A stretch of DNA of 64,000 nt from assembly GCA_006386115.1 (NCBI GenBank), contig VFIW01000006.1, positions 62,001 to 126,000 on the forward strand, in the 5' to 3' direction. The position numbers and the translations under genes were made by a program. Positions 10,695 to 20,278 of this stretch are shown piece after piece. This stretch comes from Globisporangium splendens (Eukaryota; Oomycota; Peronosporomycetes; Pythiales; Pythiaceae). The number at the start of each line of letters is the position of its first letter. Position 1 is the stretch's first letter. The notes under the pieces are model-generated. The model was not told the origin of the DNA and made no database searches. It saw only the letters and a list, made by a program, of their open reading frames with translations.

Positions 10695-11784
10695 ATGCTG
10701 GACCCGCGCGAGACGCTGTCGGGTGTCGTGGGCGCGTTCTGCTGCGTGTACGCGGGGCTGCCGTTCGAGGTCGTCAAGACGCGGCTGCAGACACAGAGCG
10801 CCGTCAAGACGTACAACGGCGTGTTGCACGGCTTCCAGCGCATCGCGGCCGAGGAGGGCGTCGTGTCGCTCTGGAAGGGCGCCGTACCTGCGCTCTCGAG
10901 CTCCATCATCGAGAACTCGGTGCTCTTCAGCGCCAACGGCATCGCCAAGCGCGCCGTGCTCGCGCTGCATGCGCGCAAGGCGCAGCAACAGGACGGCGAG
11001 TACCAGCTCACAACGCTCGACGAGGCGCTCATGGGCAGCGTCGCCGGCGTCTTCTCCGCCACGGTATGGCGTCGCTTTGCTTGTGCTTCTCCACTTGGAC
11101 GCAATAGGATCGATTGTAGTGCTAATGCGTGCTGTTGTTGCTGTGCTGTATGTGTTAGGCGATTACTCCTGCGGAGGTGATCAAATGCAAGCTGCAGTTC
11201 CAGCGCGGTCGCCTGGGCAAAGGAGGTACGATCCACGCATCTTCCTTCTGTGCTTCTGTGCGCATAGTGAGGTGCTCACATCGCGCTTGTGCTCCTGTTC
11301 GCTTATCCTTATATTAGAGTACCACGGACCATGGGATTGCCTGCAGAAGGTGTTCCGTCAGGAGGGCATCCCGGGGCTCTTCCGCGGCTACTCGGCGCTG
11401 CTACTGCGCGACGTGCCGTTCAACTTTTTCTTCTTCGGCTGCTACGAGGCGTACACGTCGGCGTGGGCGAAATTCCTGCACAAGGAATCCAAGAACGATC
11501 TCCATCCGCTGCTCATCCTGGCATCCGGAGGACTTGCTGGCGCCACGGGCTGGAGCGTCGTGTTCCCCGCAGACGTGCTCAAGGCACACATGCAGACGGC
11601 GTCACAGGGCTCGGGATCACTGGGGCTGCGCGGCGCCGCCAAGCATGTGTACGCGCAGTACGGCATCCACGGCTTCTACCGCGGCTGGTCGGCGGCCGTG
11701 ATGCGCTCATTCCCGGCGAACGGCTCGCTCTTCCTCGGCGTCGAGATGACGCATCGCTTCTTCCGCTTCATCGAGGGCAAATAG
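10695..11784 (+). CDS. Mitochondrial carrier family (SLC25) protein, 3 exons
   Basis: This is a solute exchanger of the mitochondrial inner membrane. Exons 10695-11063, 11159-11225 and 11318-11784 join in frame to 300 residues, the usual family length. The three tandem repeats each carry the PX[D/E]XX[K/R] signature: PFEVVKTRLQ near residue 23, PAEVIKCKLQ near 127 and PADVLKAHMQ near 229. Conserved GxxxG and YRGW-type contacts are also present (GLFRGYSALLLRDVP and GFYRGWSAAVMRSFP). The RDVPFNFFFFGCYE and RSFPANGSLFLGVE segments resemble the ornithine/carnitine-acylcarnitine/basic amino acid branch, but the substrate cannot be fixed by eye. The start codon follows a CT-rich leader. Antisense and shifted frames over this gene are long because of its GC content. 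Confidence 0.92.
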
Positions 11785-11798
11785 ATACGCACGCACAA

Positions 11799-11838
11799 AC
11801 ACACACACACACACACATAGAGAGAGAGAGAAAAAAAA
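11799..11838. repeat. Composite CA/GA/poly-A microsatellite
   Basis: An AC dinucleotide run is followed by ATAG, a GA run and eight A residues, just after the carrier stop codon. It is a simple-sequence tract in the 3' untranslated region. Confidence 0.85.
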
Positions 11839-12018
11839 TGACGATGAACTCGGCGTGTAGGTAGGTAAGTCCATGTATGTGTACATCGAAGGCTGAATTT
11901 TGCCTCCATATACCGTCGTCCTTATGCCATCATAGACGGGCAACCTCGGTAATAAATAGCAGCTCCTCAGCCCACATGTGCCAGACGTCCTCGAGTCCTT
12001 ACCCTGCGTGTATGCGAC

Positions 12019-13218
12019 TTGGTGCGTCTAACTTTAGTTTTTGTATGCCAAGGTGAGCGCCTGAGTTCGTACGACCCCGACGATGACAAAAAGACTTTTG
12101 TACGCGAAGCGAAAGTGGTGGTGCTCACGCCGGAACCCATCGATATACACGATGCGAATGCCAGCGAGAGACGCGAGCCTGTGAGTGGAGCCGAGGCAGG
12201 GGAAGACGACGAGAAGCAGTCTCTGCCGGTGATGGACCAAGGTGCAAGCCTTACCAGTCAAGCACAGGACGACGAGCCCATGCCAGCACCTCCACCTGCT
12301 GCTGTTGTTTCTGAAGTCCCAGTTGCCCAGCAGGACGCGCTTTTGCAATTGCAACAGACGCACAACGAGTACGTGAAATCGAGCTGCGAGTATGAGAAGG
12401 AGCTCGAGGGCGAGGTCGCGCAGCTCGAGTCCAAAGTCGCATCTCTGGAAAATTCGACGCACGCGCTCGAGCTCACCAAGGGGCAGCTCCAGACCAAACT
12501 CATCGACGTGCTGCGCCAATTGGACGCGACCCGCACCCGCGAGCTCGTGCTGCAGAGCGAGACGCAGGAGCTGAAGTGGAAAGTGCAGCGACTCGAGCAG
12601 ACCAATGACGAGCTCGAGACCGCGGCGCGGATCGCGCGCACGAGTATTGCCGACCTAGAGCACCAGAGCGAGAAACTCTTCGAGCAGCACGTGTTCCTGC
12701 AGCACGAGAACGAGGAGTTCGCCCGACAATTGGCCTCAATCGCCGTCGCCGAGGTGCATCCGACGGATTCATTCAGCTCCGCGTTGTCCTCCCATTCGAA
12801 CGGTTCCAGGGTGTCGCACAAGTCCATAACCATTCACGGTGGTGGAGATTCCGAGAAAGTGCACCACAGTGGTGGCCGCAAACTTTCAAGGTCCAAGTAC
12901 AAACGACCGCAGTAGCACACGCGCGGAAAGGCGACGATGACAGGACGCGGCCGGTTCCCCGATGTGGTCGAGAGTTGTCTCCACATCACGTGTCGCCACT
13001 GTCGCCACCCAAGTCGAAGCAGCAGCACGCACTACGAACTTCGTCAGAACCATCTCGAGCCGCCTCCTTACGTGGGCATATCGAACGGGGACGACTCGCA
13101 GATGAAACCACAAAGCAAACCCAGCGTGTTTGAAAGACTGCGACTCCGGCTGCGCGCGTTGTTCGACTGCGGCCAGAAAAAGCAGAGTGACGCCGCGAAG
13201 TCCACGCCCATGCGCTGA
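12019..13218 (+). CDS. Coiled-coil protein, 5' end unresolved, probably two or more exons
   Basis: I do not recognise a named family. An open frame from about 11956 to the stop at 12915 has no ATG before 12232, so either translation starts at 12232 (within LPVMDQGA) or a 5' exon is missed. Residues encoded at 12340-12760 form a long heptad-rich coiled coil (LQTKLIDVLRQLD, LQSETQELKWKVQRLE). A Ser/His-rich tail follows. The segment from about 13020 to the stop at 13218 is also coding-like (VFERLRLRLRALFDCGQ). It can be joined in phase by a donor GTACAA at 12897 and acceptors near 13013-13026, so it is treated as the last exon. If not spliced, the first part ends at 12915. It may be a structural or adaptor protein. 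Confidence 0.55.
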
Positions 13219-13454
13219 AACATGCTCGCGGTTTTGAAATGGGTGGAGGTGCAGTAAGAATCGATATCCCATCAATCCATCAAGGTCGACATGGTTGAAA
13301 ACTGGGCTGTTGCAACTGCTTGCTTGTTGGTTGGCATGCCAGAAACCAAGCAGCATTCCTCCATTTGCTTTGAACGTCTCACAAGCGTATCCTCCAGGTC
13401 GATCTCTTCCTATTACTTGCAATTCTCAAGTTTATACCTTCCAGGCGCAGAGTC
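13219..13454. other. Spacer before the elicitin-like gene
   Basis: There is no gene here. A pyrimidine-rich stretch (about 13395-13440) precedes the elicitin-like start and may be promoter or leader. Confidence 0.35.
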
Positions 13455-13988
13455 ATGGCGTTTATTCGGCTCACGCTAGTGCTTGTCGTCTGCATTGTCG
13501 TCGTGGACTGCGTTGTGAGCGAACCGCGCACGTCGAAGGACCTCAGTGTGTTCAAGCAGGTCTCCTACCAGGTCCAACAATGTGCGCAGGCGAGCGGCGT
13601 TCAAGTGAGCATGCCACCAACAATGCCGCTACCATTAACGTCGAAAGCGACGCTGTGCAAATCGCCGAGCTGCAAGAGCATGCTCGGCCGCATGGACGAT
13701 CTCCACCTGCCGAAATGCGAGATCCTGTTCAACGGCAAGAATGTGACACTGCAGACGGGCATCGACCTCTTTGCCTCGGCGTGCGATAGCCCAACACCCG
13801 CACCGTCTCCCATGAAGAAGAAATTGATGAGCTCGAGTTCGTCAGGCTCAGGTTCGATGTCGGGGTATGCCCGCAAGCGATCCTCGGAGAAGAAGAAATC
13901 GTCGGCTGTGCGTCATGAAGCTGGGCTCGCGGCTCTGCTCGTCTCGGTTGTCACTGTGCTCGTGGGTGCGCTGACGCTGGTCATCTAA
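13455..13988 (+). CDS. Elicitin-like protein with C-terminal GPI-type tail
   Basis: Elicitins are small secreted oomycete proteins that bind sterols and lipids; canonical ones trigger plant defence. This single-exon gene encodes 177 residues. A hydrophobic signal peptide occupies residues 1-18. Six cysteines follow at 19, 43, 68, 73, 88 and 110, with spacings 24-25-5-15-22 against 24-24-5-15-24 in canonical elicitins. LCKSPSCKSM and LHLPKCEI match the family core. A Ser/Lys-rich spacer (about 115-150) leads to a hydrophobic C-terminus (AALLVSVVTVLVGALTLVI) ending at the last residue, typical of GPI attachment. It is thus probably a wall- or membrane-bound elicitin-like (ELL) protein rather than a free elicitin. 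Signal cleavage must fall just before Cys19 for the first disulfide to form. Confidence 0.88.
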   Translation: MAFIRLTLVLVVCIVVVDCVVSEPRTSKDLSVFKQVSYQVQQCAQASGVQVSMPPTMPLPLTSKATLCKSPSCKSMLGRMDDLHLPKCEILFNGKNVTLQTGIDLFASACDSPTPAPSPMKKKLMSSSSSGSGSMSGYARKRSSEKKKSSAVRHEAGLAALLVSVVTVLVGALTLVI

Positions 13989-14251
13989 GACTGAGGCTTT
14001 TTGGGGAAAGAAGCCGTGGTCTTGGAGATTCCACCGGCAGAGCTTTTGAGTCGCAAACTGGAGAGTTCGTTAACAGAGGCCATGGTCGAGCACGATGTCT
14101 CCTTTCTGTGCATTCATTCACCCCCATAACGATATATAAAGTTGTTTTTCTTTTCATTTTCTTTGTCGCTCTTCCGTTTCGAGTTTTGTATCCTATGAAG
14201 AGAAAGAAACAAGACAATTAGAGGACATATGAGTCGTACTTACTAGTGTTA

Positions 14252-15841
14252 CTATGTGGACTTGTTGGTCATCGTTCGTGCCAGCACGGCGCTGTGCTGT
14301 CCGCCGGCGTCGATCTGCAGGATCTCGGCGTCGCCGAATTTGGTCTTGCGCCAGTCCACGAGTCGCGGACGCGTCTCGTCCTGCTCCACGCCGTTGCCGA
14401 GCGCCAGCATGTCGCCGTAGCCCCACGAGTAGATCGCGTTCTGCTCCGTGAGCACCAGCGCGTGGTTGGAGCCCGCGGCGATGGCGCGCACGACGATCTT
14501 GTCCTTCGCGCCAAGGAACTCCACCTTCTGCGGCCGGTCCTTGAAGTCGCCCGTCTGGCAGGTGTCCTGGGCGCCAAGTTGGCCCGAGTCCGCGCGGCCG
14601 AACGTGTACACGTCGCCGTCGTTCGTGAGCACGACCGAGTGATGGGTGCCACCCTCGACGACCGCGATGTTCTTGGTCGTGAGGTCGTCCACGAGCTGCA
14701 GCTCCACATGGTTCTCCGTGCTGCCGATGCCCAGCTGACCGTAGTTGTTCAGCCCCGTCGTGTACAAGTACCCGTTGGCCGCGAGCGCGACGAGCGAGTG
14801 GTACGAGCCGCAGCCAATGGTCTTGACCGCCGGCAGCGGTTCCTTCTTGCCGAGCGTCATGCGCGCAGGCGTCAGGTGGCCGTGGAACACCATGTCCACC
14901 AGGTAGTCGCCCGTGGTCGCGTCCTTCATCTCGGCATTCACCTCACGACCCAGCTGTCCCATCTCGCCAAGACCCCACGAATACACATGGCCCTCGTTTG
15001 TGCGCACGAGGTTGAACGAGCTCCCGCAGCGCACGTCCACGGCGTTGTGCACGCCCTTGATCAGGAACGGATGCACCTGCTTCTGCTTGAACGACGCGCT
15101 CGGAGTCGCGGCATCGCACCACTGCTTGCCCTCCTTGTCCTTGTACGAGCCCCACGTGTACACTTGGCCCGTCAGCGTCACGACCGCTGTGTGGCAATCG
15201 CCGCCGACGATCTGTACTGCGCACGACGCTGCTGGACCGAAGCCGTCGACCTTCGCTGGAAGGTTCTCCTCGCCAACACGTCCGAGCGCGCCGTCGTCAT
15301 TGCACCCCCACGTGTACACCTCGCCCGACGCCGCGATGGCGCCAGTGTGCAGTCCACCGCATGCGACGCGCACAATGTGCTTGGCCGACAACACCTGCAG
15401 CACGCGCGGGAACTTGACCATCATGTCGTCATCTTCTTCGACACCGTGGCCCAACTGACCGCAATCGCCGCTGCCAAACGTGAGCACCTGACCCTCCTGA
15501 GCGCCAAACTTGGACGTAATGTCGCGCGCGTACACGATGTACTCCTTCATGTTTTCGAGCCAGTCACCGCGCTTGTTGTGCTGCCATTGTGCCTTGACGT
15601 TGGCCGCGAACGCGCGGTTCAGTGCCGTGAACTGGCGGTGCGACTCGCTGGCGAGTGTAATGGTCGTCGCAGCGGACGCACTGCTGCCCTTGGCCACGAT
15701 CTTGCGCGTCTGCAGCACGCTCTCGGACGCGCGTGGGAACGCCTCGAAGCCCGCGGTGGAGGACACCGCCGAGAAGGCGTCCTGCGCGTCGTAGTGCTCC
15801 TTGGAGATGCCCCCGTCCGCTCGCGCGCGCTTGCCGCTCAT
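14252..15841 (-). CDS. RCC1: RCC1, guanine nucleotide exchange factor for Ran
   Basis: RCC1 sits on chromatin and loads Ran with GTP, which directs nuclear transport, spindle assembly and nuclear envelope formation. The single exon encodes 529 residues starting MSGKRARADGG, a short basic nuclear-localisation-like start. Seven blade repeats are visible, each with a WG/FG element and GQLG or ALG: TFGSGDCGQLGHG, TWGCNDDGALGR, TWGSYKDKEGKQW, SWGLGEMGQLGR, TTGLNNYGQLGIG, TFGRADSGQLGAQ and SWGYGDMLALGNG. WGSYKDKEG matches the conserved loop of true RCC1 (WGSFRDxxG in animals), which favours RCC1 over a generic RCC1-repeat protein. A long open frame on the opposite strand is an artefact of codon bias. 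Confidence 0.9.
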   Translation of the reverse strand: MSGKRARADGGISKEHYDAQDAFSAVSSTAGFEAFPRASESVLQTRKIVAKGSSASAATTITLASESHRQFTALNRAFAANVKAQWQHNKRGDWLENMKEYIVYARDITSKFGAQEGQVLTFGSGDCGQLGHGVEEDDDMMVKFPRVLQVLSAKHIVRVACGGLHTGAIAASGEVYTWGCNDDGALGRVGEENLPAKVDGFGPAASCAVQIVGGDCHTAVVTLTGQVYTWGSYKDKEGKQWCDAATPSASFKQKQVHPFLIKGVHNAVDVRCGSSFNLVRTNEGHVYSWGLGEMGQLGREVNAEMKDATTGDYLVDMVFHGHLTPARMTLGKKEPLPAVKTIGCGSYHSLVALAANGYLYTTGLNNYGQLGIGSTENHVELQLVDDLTTKNIAVVEGGTHHSVVLTNDGDVYTFGRADSGQLGAQDTCQTGDFKDRPQKVEFLGAKDKIVVRAIAAGSNHALVLTEQNAIYSWGYGDMLALGNGVEQDETRPRLVDWRKTKFGDAEILQIDAGGQHSAVLARTMTNKST

Positions 15842-16703
15842 CGTCAGGTAAGAGGAGTTAGGATGTGGTGGCTCATAAGCAAGCGCGCCAAAAGGGGGAC
15901 AGCGCTCTATTCAGCGAGATATCGTAGCATGGGTATTTGGGTCGCTGCGTGTTTGGGTGATCAAGGAACTTGACTTGTGTAGCCCACATGAACACAGGAC
16001 AAAGCCCCCTGTTTCGTCGACGTTAATTGTTGCGAATGAGGTTTTTTAGTGTTTCGACTTGTGATATTTTAAAAGCAAGCGAGTGTGGGATAGGGAGAGA
16101 GTGGACCTCAATAAAAGTGCGGCATTTGAATCAACTTGTTTTAGTACATTGTGGCATGGGTTACAAACGCAAAGTGCAATGGTGGTACCTCCAGACAACC
16201 GACCGATAGGAAAAGCTTGAAGATTTTTCGAACCCAAGTCGCAGCATGTGACAAACGTACTGAGATACCACAACATCAAATACAACTGCTTGCTCCCCTC
16301 CAAGATCATGGATCGTTTCTTTTTGTACAACCAAAGCATCTTTCAGAAATATGCAAATATCAAGAATCAATCCAATTAGACAGAAACCATCCAGCCACAT
16401 CCTCCAGCAATCTTTCCCTACTTTCAGTTATAAAGTTAAACAATATACACATTTACACACACCAGCAGACAGGACCGCGCCTCTATTCAAGCCATCATCT
16501 CGCCTGCCTCTTGATCTTGTCTTGTCTAAAAGAGAAATCATCATCATAACGCAAGAGAAGAAGTCAAGGACGAGACGAAGAAGCCCTCGCATCAAAGGCA
16601 TCACACGACATCTCTGGGCGCGTCATTGGCTCAGTAGCAGTAGAGTCACCCTCTTACTCCCTCCCTCTGTACGACAACGTAAAACTGAAGCAGAGAGTGC
16701 GCG
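15842..16703. promoter_or_regulatory. Divergent promoter between RCC1 and the 5-phosphatase
   Basis: The 862-bp interval has no recognisable gene. It is AT-richer than the flanking coding regions. The last 250 bp before the 5-phosphatase ATG hold CT-rich tracts typical of a 5' leader. No specific factor site is claimed. Confidence 0.4.
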
Positions 16704-19700
16704 ATGGCGTCCCCGCAGCGCGTGAGTCAGCGCAACCGCTCGACGCGCGCGTTCTCGCAGATCGAAGACCCCGCGATGCTGCGACAGTTGGACCGTGCAG
16801 TGGCGCCGCCTAATCACCTGTCGTCGCCTGTGGCGGCGTCCGGCAAGACGGTGGAGATCCGACGCCTCGTGTCGCCGTCGCGCTCGCCTCAGAGACCTGT
16901 GGGAAATGGAGACAATGCGGCAGCAAGAACACCGCCGTCGACACCGCCGCCATCAAAACCGGTTGCGTCAGGGAAACCACCAATGTCGGGCAAGATCGCG
17001 TCGCCGAATTCCAGTGCCGGTACGTCGACCACGACTGCGGCGAGTCCGCTGCAACTGCCGCCACAGAGAGAGAGCGCACACACGAGAGAGAATCTAGTAG
17101 CAGCCCTGCCGCCACCACCACAGCCGATTCGAGACACATCCGAATGGCGAGAGACTGCGAATCGACTGAGTCAGCGTGTGAAGGAGCTGGAATTAGAGAA
17201 CTTCCGACTGAAAGCGAGCAGCAGCAGTGGCAGTTTGCGAGAATTATCGCGGTCTTTCGTCTCCGCACCGCCGCCGAGAACGTTCGCCGGAGGGGAAATG
17301 AGCGCCTTGCTTTCTGCGGCGAAGGCGGCCGAAGCCGAAGACGCATTGGGGTATCAGAATGGAAATAGTGGTCCTGCCAGTACTGCGACCGCGGCTGCGA
17401 AAAAGAGAGGTGCGATCCTGAAATCGAAGAGTTATGCAGCTGAATTGGGGTACACAGGGTCAGGCTTCACGGTCGCGGAAGCTGCGCTAGCGTCGCATCG
17501 TTCCCGCTCCAAGCGAACCGCATCAACAGCGGCAGCACCGCTGCAATTACCAGCAGGAGGCGCTAACCCGCTGGTCGATAAGCTTCGTGCGGGATACTGG
17601 AACGGCAACAATGTGAAAAGCAGCTTTAGCTGCAACAATCTGGCCGACATGGACCGACGCGACATCGCTGTGGAGAAACTGAATTTGCTGCTTCCGCCGC
17701 CTGCGCCTGCTCCTGCGCCACCTGCGCCTTTGCCGCCGCAAGTGCAGCCACCAGCACCGATCCTGAAGAAGAAACTTCCGCCTGCTGCACCTCCGCTCTT
17801 GGAGAAAGCCAACAGCACTAACACGCGCGGCATGACGCGCGGCAACCGCGACGCCGCAGCATTGATGAACTCGTTCTCGCGAGGCAAAGACTCGTTCCAC
17901 CGCGCAGGTTCGGGTTCTTCGTCGAACATTGTGCTAGACAACGACTTTGGGGCGACGCACCAGCAGCAATTGGCGATCGCAACGTCGTTCCGTGCCCCTG
18001 AAGCCATGCTGCGCCGCAGTTCGTCGAGTTTCCAGAGCGTCGTGGACACGGTCGTGGACGACGACGACACGTCCGTGGGTGAGTTGTCGGAAGCGTTTGT
18101 GCCAAGCAGCCAGCATCGCGTCACTTCGCCACGGTCGTTGCGCGAAGCCGATTTCCTTACGAACAGTTCATTGGTGTCGTCACGCGGAAAGAGAGCAACT
18201 CCAAAACCAGCATTTGCAAAGCGTGCCAACAGCACTGATGTGCGCATGTGGGTCGGGACATGGAACATGGGCGCTGCAGATCCGTTTGCCGATGGGAATG
18301 GCATTCTGGATGAGCAGCGCTCCGGTGCGATGCTACAGCACTTGCTGCCACATGGGTACCAATTGTACGTGCTCGGCGTCCAGGAAGGTGTGAATGAGAA
18401 TGTGTACCACGCAGTCGAAGCGTATTTGAACCGGAACGAACGCGGCACGCGGTACTATCGTCTGGAGCTTCGCAACAGCAACTGTTTGCTCGTGAACAAA
18501 AACCACCCGATCGATGCCATGATCGATGCCGTGCACGGCCGTGGCGATGGCGCGTTCATGGGCACCAAGTTCACAGGTCTTGCCGTGTTTGTCTCGGCCG
18601 ACGTGCAGGACAAAGTGAAGCTCATGCGCGTGGGTGTCCACAAATTCAACATTACGAGTGGCTCGAAGGGTGGCGTCGCCGTCGCGCTGCTGATCAACAA
18701 CACGACGATGGTATTTGTGAATTGCCACTTGGATGCGCGCAATGACACGTATCGCCGCGAACAGGTGCGCAACCTGAACGCGAACCTCGGCAAGATCATG
18801 GGCCACTACAGCTTCGATCTCACGGAGCAGTTCCACCACGTCGTGTGGATGGGCGACATGAACTACCGAATCGTGCATTTGGATCCTCAGATGGTGCTGC
18901 ACATGCTGGCTGAAGGTCGGAACCTGGAGCTCCACGACAAATTTGACGGGCTGCTGAACGATCGACGCACGAGCGGCATCTTTGAAGGGTTTACTGAGCC
19001 GAACAAGTTTCCAGATTTCTATCCGACGTACAAGAAGCTGCCGAAGCGCGGCTTCGTCAACGAGTCGCTCCCGTCGTGGCCGACATTGGTGTATCGTGTG
19101 TTATACAAGGAACCGTTCTACAAGGGCGGCAAAGTCAAGAAACGCGTGCCTGGATGGTGCGATCGTATCCTAGTGCACTCGCTTCTTGTGAGTGACTCAA
19201 AGCTAATGCCTGAGAAAGTCGAGAGTCCGTTTGACGACCAGCGCACGTGGATTGACAACTATCGGTCAGTGAACCACGGTAATGGCATGGATGTGAGCGA
19301 TCACAGTCCGGTGTTTGCGACCTTCGTGCTGAGCTTCCCGTACTTAAGTAAAGACAAGTCGGGGGCCAAGTTGTCTCCGCATCGGGTGTCGCGGCGATCG
19401 AACCGTTCGCATTCGACGCTCTCAGACGGCAAGCCGGCCCCCGAATTCCGACAGCAATCGGTGACCGAGAGCTACTTTGACCAACCGAAGGTCGTGCGCC
19501 ACATCAACTCGGTGCGTCCGGTGTCCACGGTGCTGATCGTGTCCAACATGCAGCTCTACTGGAACGACAAGGCGCTGGTGCCGAAGAAGACGCGTGTCGT
19601 CGCGCCGCTGGTGGGCGAAGACCTGAAGCAGTGCGACGTGATCGGCGAGCGCTGTCAAGAGGCGTCTGCATTGAATCTGTCTCTGAATGCGCTGATCCAG

Positions 19701-19919
19701 CACAGTCGGCCGCTCGAGCAGCTCCACATGCTCGTGTGGGTGAAGAATGACTCGATCGTCGGTCACTGCACGCTCTCGCTCAAGCGCATCGCGTGCCAGG
19801 AAGAAGGCGGCGAGGTGCGCTTCCGCGTGCCGCTGTACAACAACTCGATGCGGTTGTATCACGAGGGTCATCCGCTGCTCGTCGTCTTCTCTGTTCGCGC
19901 CAAGACATTCGCCAAGTAA
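16704..19919 (+). CDS. Inositol polyphosphate 5-phosphatase with long disordered N-terminus
   Basis: It removes the 5-phosphate from phosphoinositides or inositol polyphosphates and so shapes membrane identity and signalling. The single exon encodes 1071 residues. Residues 1-500 are low-complexity, rich in Ser, Pro and Ala, with a polyproline run (PAPAPAPPAPLPPQ) and a short coiled coil near 155. The catalytic domain spans about 512-880, with WVGTWNMG, VNCHLDA, WMGDMNYRI (about 715), the substrate loop PTYKKL, VPGWCDRIL (about 815) and VSDHSPVFATF (about 863), so the family's Mg2+ and catalytic residues are present. Residues about 930-1071 form a predicted beta-rich, C2-like C-terminal region (VLIVSNMQLYWND, LVVFSVRAKTF). 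It lacks a Sac domain, so it is not a synaptojanin. Confidence 0.92.
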   Translation: MASPQRVSQRNRSTRAFSQIEDPAMLRQLDRAVAPPNHLSSPVAASGKTVEIRRLVSPSRSPQRPVGNGDNAAARTPPSTPPPSKPVASGKPPMSGKIASPNSSAGTSTTTAASPLQLPPQRESAHTRENLVAALPPPPQPIRDTSEWRETANRLSQRVKELELENFRLKASSSSGSLRELSRSFVSAPPPRTFAGGEMSALLSAAKAAEAEDALGYQNGNSGPASTATAAAKKRGAILKSKSYAAELGYTGSGFTVAEAALASHRSRSKRTASTAAAPLQLPAGGANPLVDKLRAGYWNGNNVKSSFSCNNLADMDRRDIAVEKLNLLLPPPAPAPAPPAPLPPQVQPPAPILKKKLPPAAPPLLEKANSTNTRGMTRGNRDAAALMNSFSRGKDSFHRAGSGSSSNIVLDNDFGATHQQQLAIATSFRAPEAMLRRSSSSFQSVVDTVVDDDDTSVGELSEAFVPSSQHRVTSPRSLREADFLTNSSLVSSRGKRATPKPAFAKRANSTDVRMWVGTWNMGAADPFADGNGILDEQRSGAMLQHLLPHGYQLYVLGVQEGVNENVYHAVEAYLNRNERGTRYYRLELRNSNCLLVNKNHPIDAMIDAVHGRGDGAFMGTKFTGLAVFVSADVQDKVKLMRVGVHKFNITSGSKGGVAVALLINNTTMVFVNCHLDARNDTYRREQVRNLNANLGKIMGHYSFDLTEQFHHVVWMGDMNYRIVHLDPQMVLHMLAEGRNLELHDKFDGLLNDRRTSGIFEGFTEPNKFPDFYPTYKKLPKRGFVNESLPSWPTLVYRVLYKEPFYKGGKVKKRVPGWCDRILVHSLLVSDSKLMPEKVESPFDDQRTWIDNYRSVNHGNGMDVSDHSPVFATFVLSFPYLSKDKSGAKLSPHRVSRRSNRSHSTLSDGKPAPEFRQQSVTESYFDQPKVVRHINSVRPVSTVLIVSNMQLYWNDKALVPKKTRVVAPLVGEDLKQCDVIGERCQEASALNLSLNALIQHSRPLEQLHMLVWVKNDSIVGHCTLSLKRIACQEEGGEVRFRVPLYNNSMRLYHEGHPLLVVFSVRAKTFAK

Positions 19920-20278
19920 GCGGCAGAAGCAGACGCAGCCATCCCCGAGTCGCGTATTAGTTAGGCGGAGAAGCAGGTTCCTCCCCTCAGTAAAAGTCAA
20001 CAGTCAACAAGATATGAAGATGTATACCAACACGCTCATGTTCAAAGGTGCTGGTCTGCTGAAGCAAGAAGTGGGGTTGTGTGTGTCTGCTGTTTGCATT
20101 TTGCTTGTAGGAACTGAAAGCCACAAGTCGCAGGATGTCCAAAGTTTGATGCCGGATTGGGGTCGGATCTTCAAAAGTCGCGCCTTTTCGAGTCCCATGC
20201 TCCCCCAGCAGCTCAGTCTCGAATTTACCGCACAAAACGCACCGACAACGATACGTCATCCTGAAGTGAACGGAGGAG
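19920..20278. other. Spacer between 5-phosphatase and CFAP300
   Basis: This is a tandem, same-strand intergenic stretch holding the 3' end of the phosphatase transcript and the promoter of the cilia gene. I see no gene. Confidence 0.4.

Noticed and set aside
10534..11784. 416-codon frame starting upstream of the mitochondrial carrier
   Set aside because: Its first half is an out-of-frame Arg/Ser/Ala-rich reading of the carrier's first exon; only its last part is real exon 3.
14246..15973. 575-codon open frame on the plus strand
   Set aside because: It is antisense to RCC1, whose seven repeats are unmistakable. The frame is Arg/His/Val-rich shadow of GC-biased codons with no domain.
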